From: Planctomycetia bacterium
GTDB taxonomy: Bacteria > Planctomycetota > UBA1135 > GCA-002686595
Reading direction: 5' to 3'
Assembly: GCA_005778045.1 (NCBI GenBank)
Contig: SXKQ01000184.1
Location: 1 to 14,677 of the forward strand
DNA length: 14,677 nt
Shown here: piece after piece, positions 14,303 to 14,677 of the stretch
Position numbering within the stretch: the first letter of the stretch is position 1
How the letters are laid out: every line of letters begins with the position of its first letter
The notes under the pieces: model-generated
What the model was told of the DNA's origin: nothing
Database searches by the model: none
The model's input: only the letters and a program-made list of their open reading frames with translations
Position numbers and translations under genes: made by a program

Positions 14303-14677
14303 AGGCGCGCCTCGAGGTCCTTCGGGTCCTGGGCCGCCTCGAGCGCCGCGGAGCGCTCGACCACGTCGCGCTTGACGAGATCGTAGAGGTAGTCGTCGAG
14401 CGTGATCATGCCCATGCGCCGCGAGGTCTGCAGGGTCGAGGCGATCTTGTTGGTCTCGTTCTTGCGGATGAGGTTACCGATGGCGGGCGTCATCAGCATC
14501 ACCTCGAAGCCCGCCACGCGTCCCTTGCCATCCTTGCGCGCGAGCAGCACCTGACTGATCACCGCCACGATCGACACCGAGAGCTGCGCGCGCACCTGCT
14601 CCTGCTGGTTGGTCGGGTAGGCGTCGATGATGCGGTCGACCGTGCGCGCCGAGCCCGTGGTGTGCAGCGTGCCGAAC
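14299..14677 (-). CDS. pilT: Type IV pilus retraction ATPase PilT, C-terminal part (cut by window edge)
   Basis: The visible 125 residues are the C-terminal end of a PilT-type ATPase, which depolymerises pili and drives twitching. The frame enters as FGTLHTTGSARTVDRIIDAY (His box TLHT), then NQQEQVRAQLSVSIVAVISQ, VLLARKDGKGRVAGFEVMLM, TPAIGNLIRKNETNKIASTL and GMITLDDYLYDLV, all typical of PilT in this order. The AIxNLIR motif (here AIGNLIR) that is required for retraction in PilT is present. An apparent GTG start at 14595 is an internal Val codon. Walker A and B are outside the window. It overlaps pilB by four bases (GTGA) and so is translationally linked. Order pilT-pilB-pilC differs from the common pilB-pilT-pilC. 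Confidence 0.92.
   Translation of the reverse strand, partial: FGTLHTTGSARTVDRIIDAYPTNQQEQVRAQLSVSIVAVISQVLLARKDGKGRVAGFEVMLMTPAIGNLIRKNETNKIASTLQTSRRMGMITLDDYLYDLVKRDVVERSAALEAAQDPKDLEARL

Noticed and set aside
12524..14386. 620-codon plus-strand open frame opposite pilB
   Set aside because: It is antisense to a protein with intact ATPase motifs, and its sequence is rich in His, Arg, Leu and Val with no domain. Long antisense frames are expected at this GC content.
1..14677. CRISPR arrays, insertion sequences, tRNA genes, integrase or attachment sites
   Set aside because: No regularly spaced repeats, transposase motifs, T-loop sequences in a cloverleaf context or integrase motifs were seen.

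Overview
This is a very GC-rich bacterial window (clearly above 65% G+C by eye) in which every protein gene I can support lies on the minus strand. The most informative lineage marker is the sigma factor at the left edge. Its insert between regions 1.2 and 2.1 (around TRKRFRKK and RGELAFDRTLKV, ending in AKRKLSSGNLRLVV) matches my memory of housekeeping sigma factors from Planctomycetota. I therefore infer a high-GC planctomycete or close relative, but that rests on recall and not on a search.

Layout in transcription order, right to left. (1) A pilus/secretion motor block: the 3' part of a PilT retraction ATPase, a PilB/GspE assembly ATPase starting inside a GTGA overlap, and a PilC/GspF platform protein. 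It continues closely into a HAMP sensor histidine kinase and two paralogous CNNM/CorC-type membrane proteins joined by an ATGA overlap. (2) Two small envelope-type genes: an exported hypothetical protein and an unusual membrane-anchored helix-turn-helix protein. This block ends at a long GC-rich terminator hairpin at 6425-6467. (3) An OmpA-family lipoprotein, a SUMF1/FGE-fold lipoprotein and the rRNA dimethyltransferase RsmA (KsgA), with overlapping genes. They end at an A/T-stem bidirectional terminator whose loop contains the rsmA stop codon. (4) A roughly 760-base stretch without protein genes. Its plus strand looks like an unassigned structured RNA of several hundred bases. (5) dnaG and rpoD, overlapping by 8 bases, with rpoD running off the left edge.

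Functionally the window joins information-processing genes (primase, primary sigma factor, rRNA methylase) to cell-envelope genes (type IV pilus or type II secretion motor, OmpA lipoprotein, CNNM transporters, sensor kinase). The proteins are mostly familiar families. The observations I consider most worth following are the plus-strand structured RNA candidate at about 3095-3617, the membrane-tethered HTH protein, the odd zinc-ligand spacing in DnaG, and the SUMF1-fold lipoprotein that lacks the FGE catalytic cysteines.
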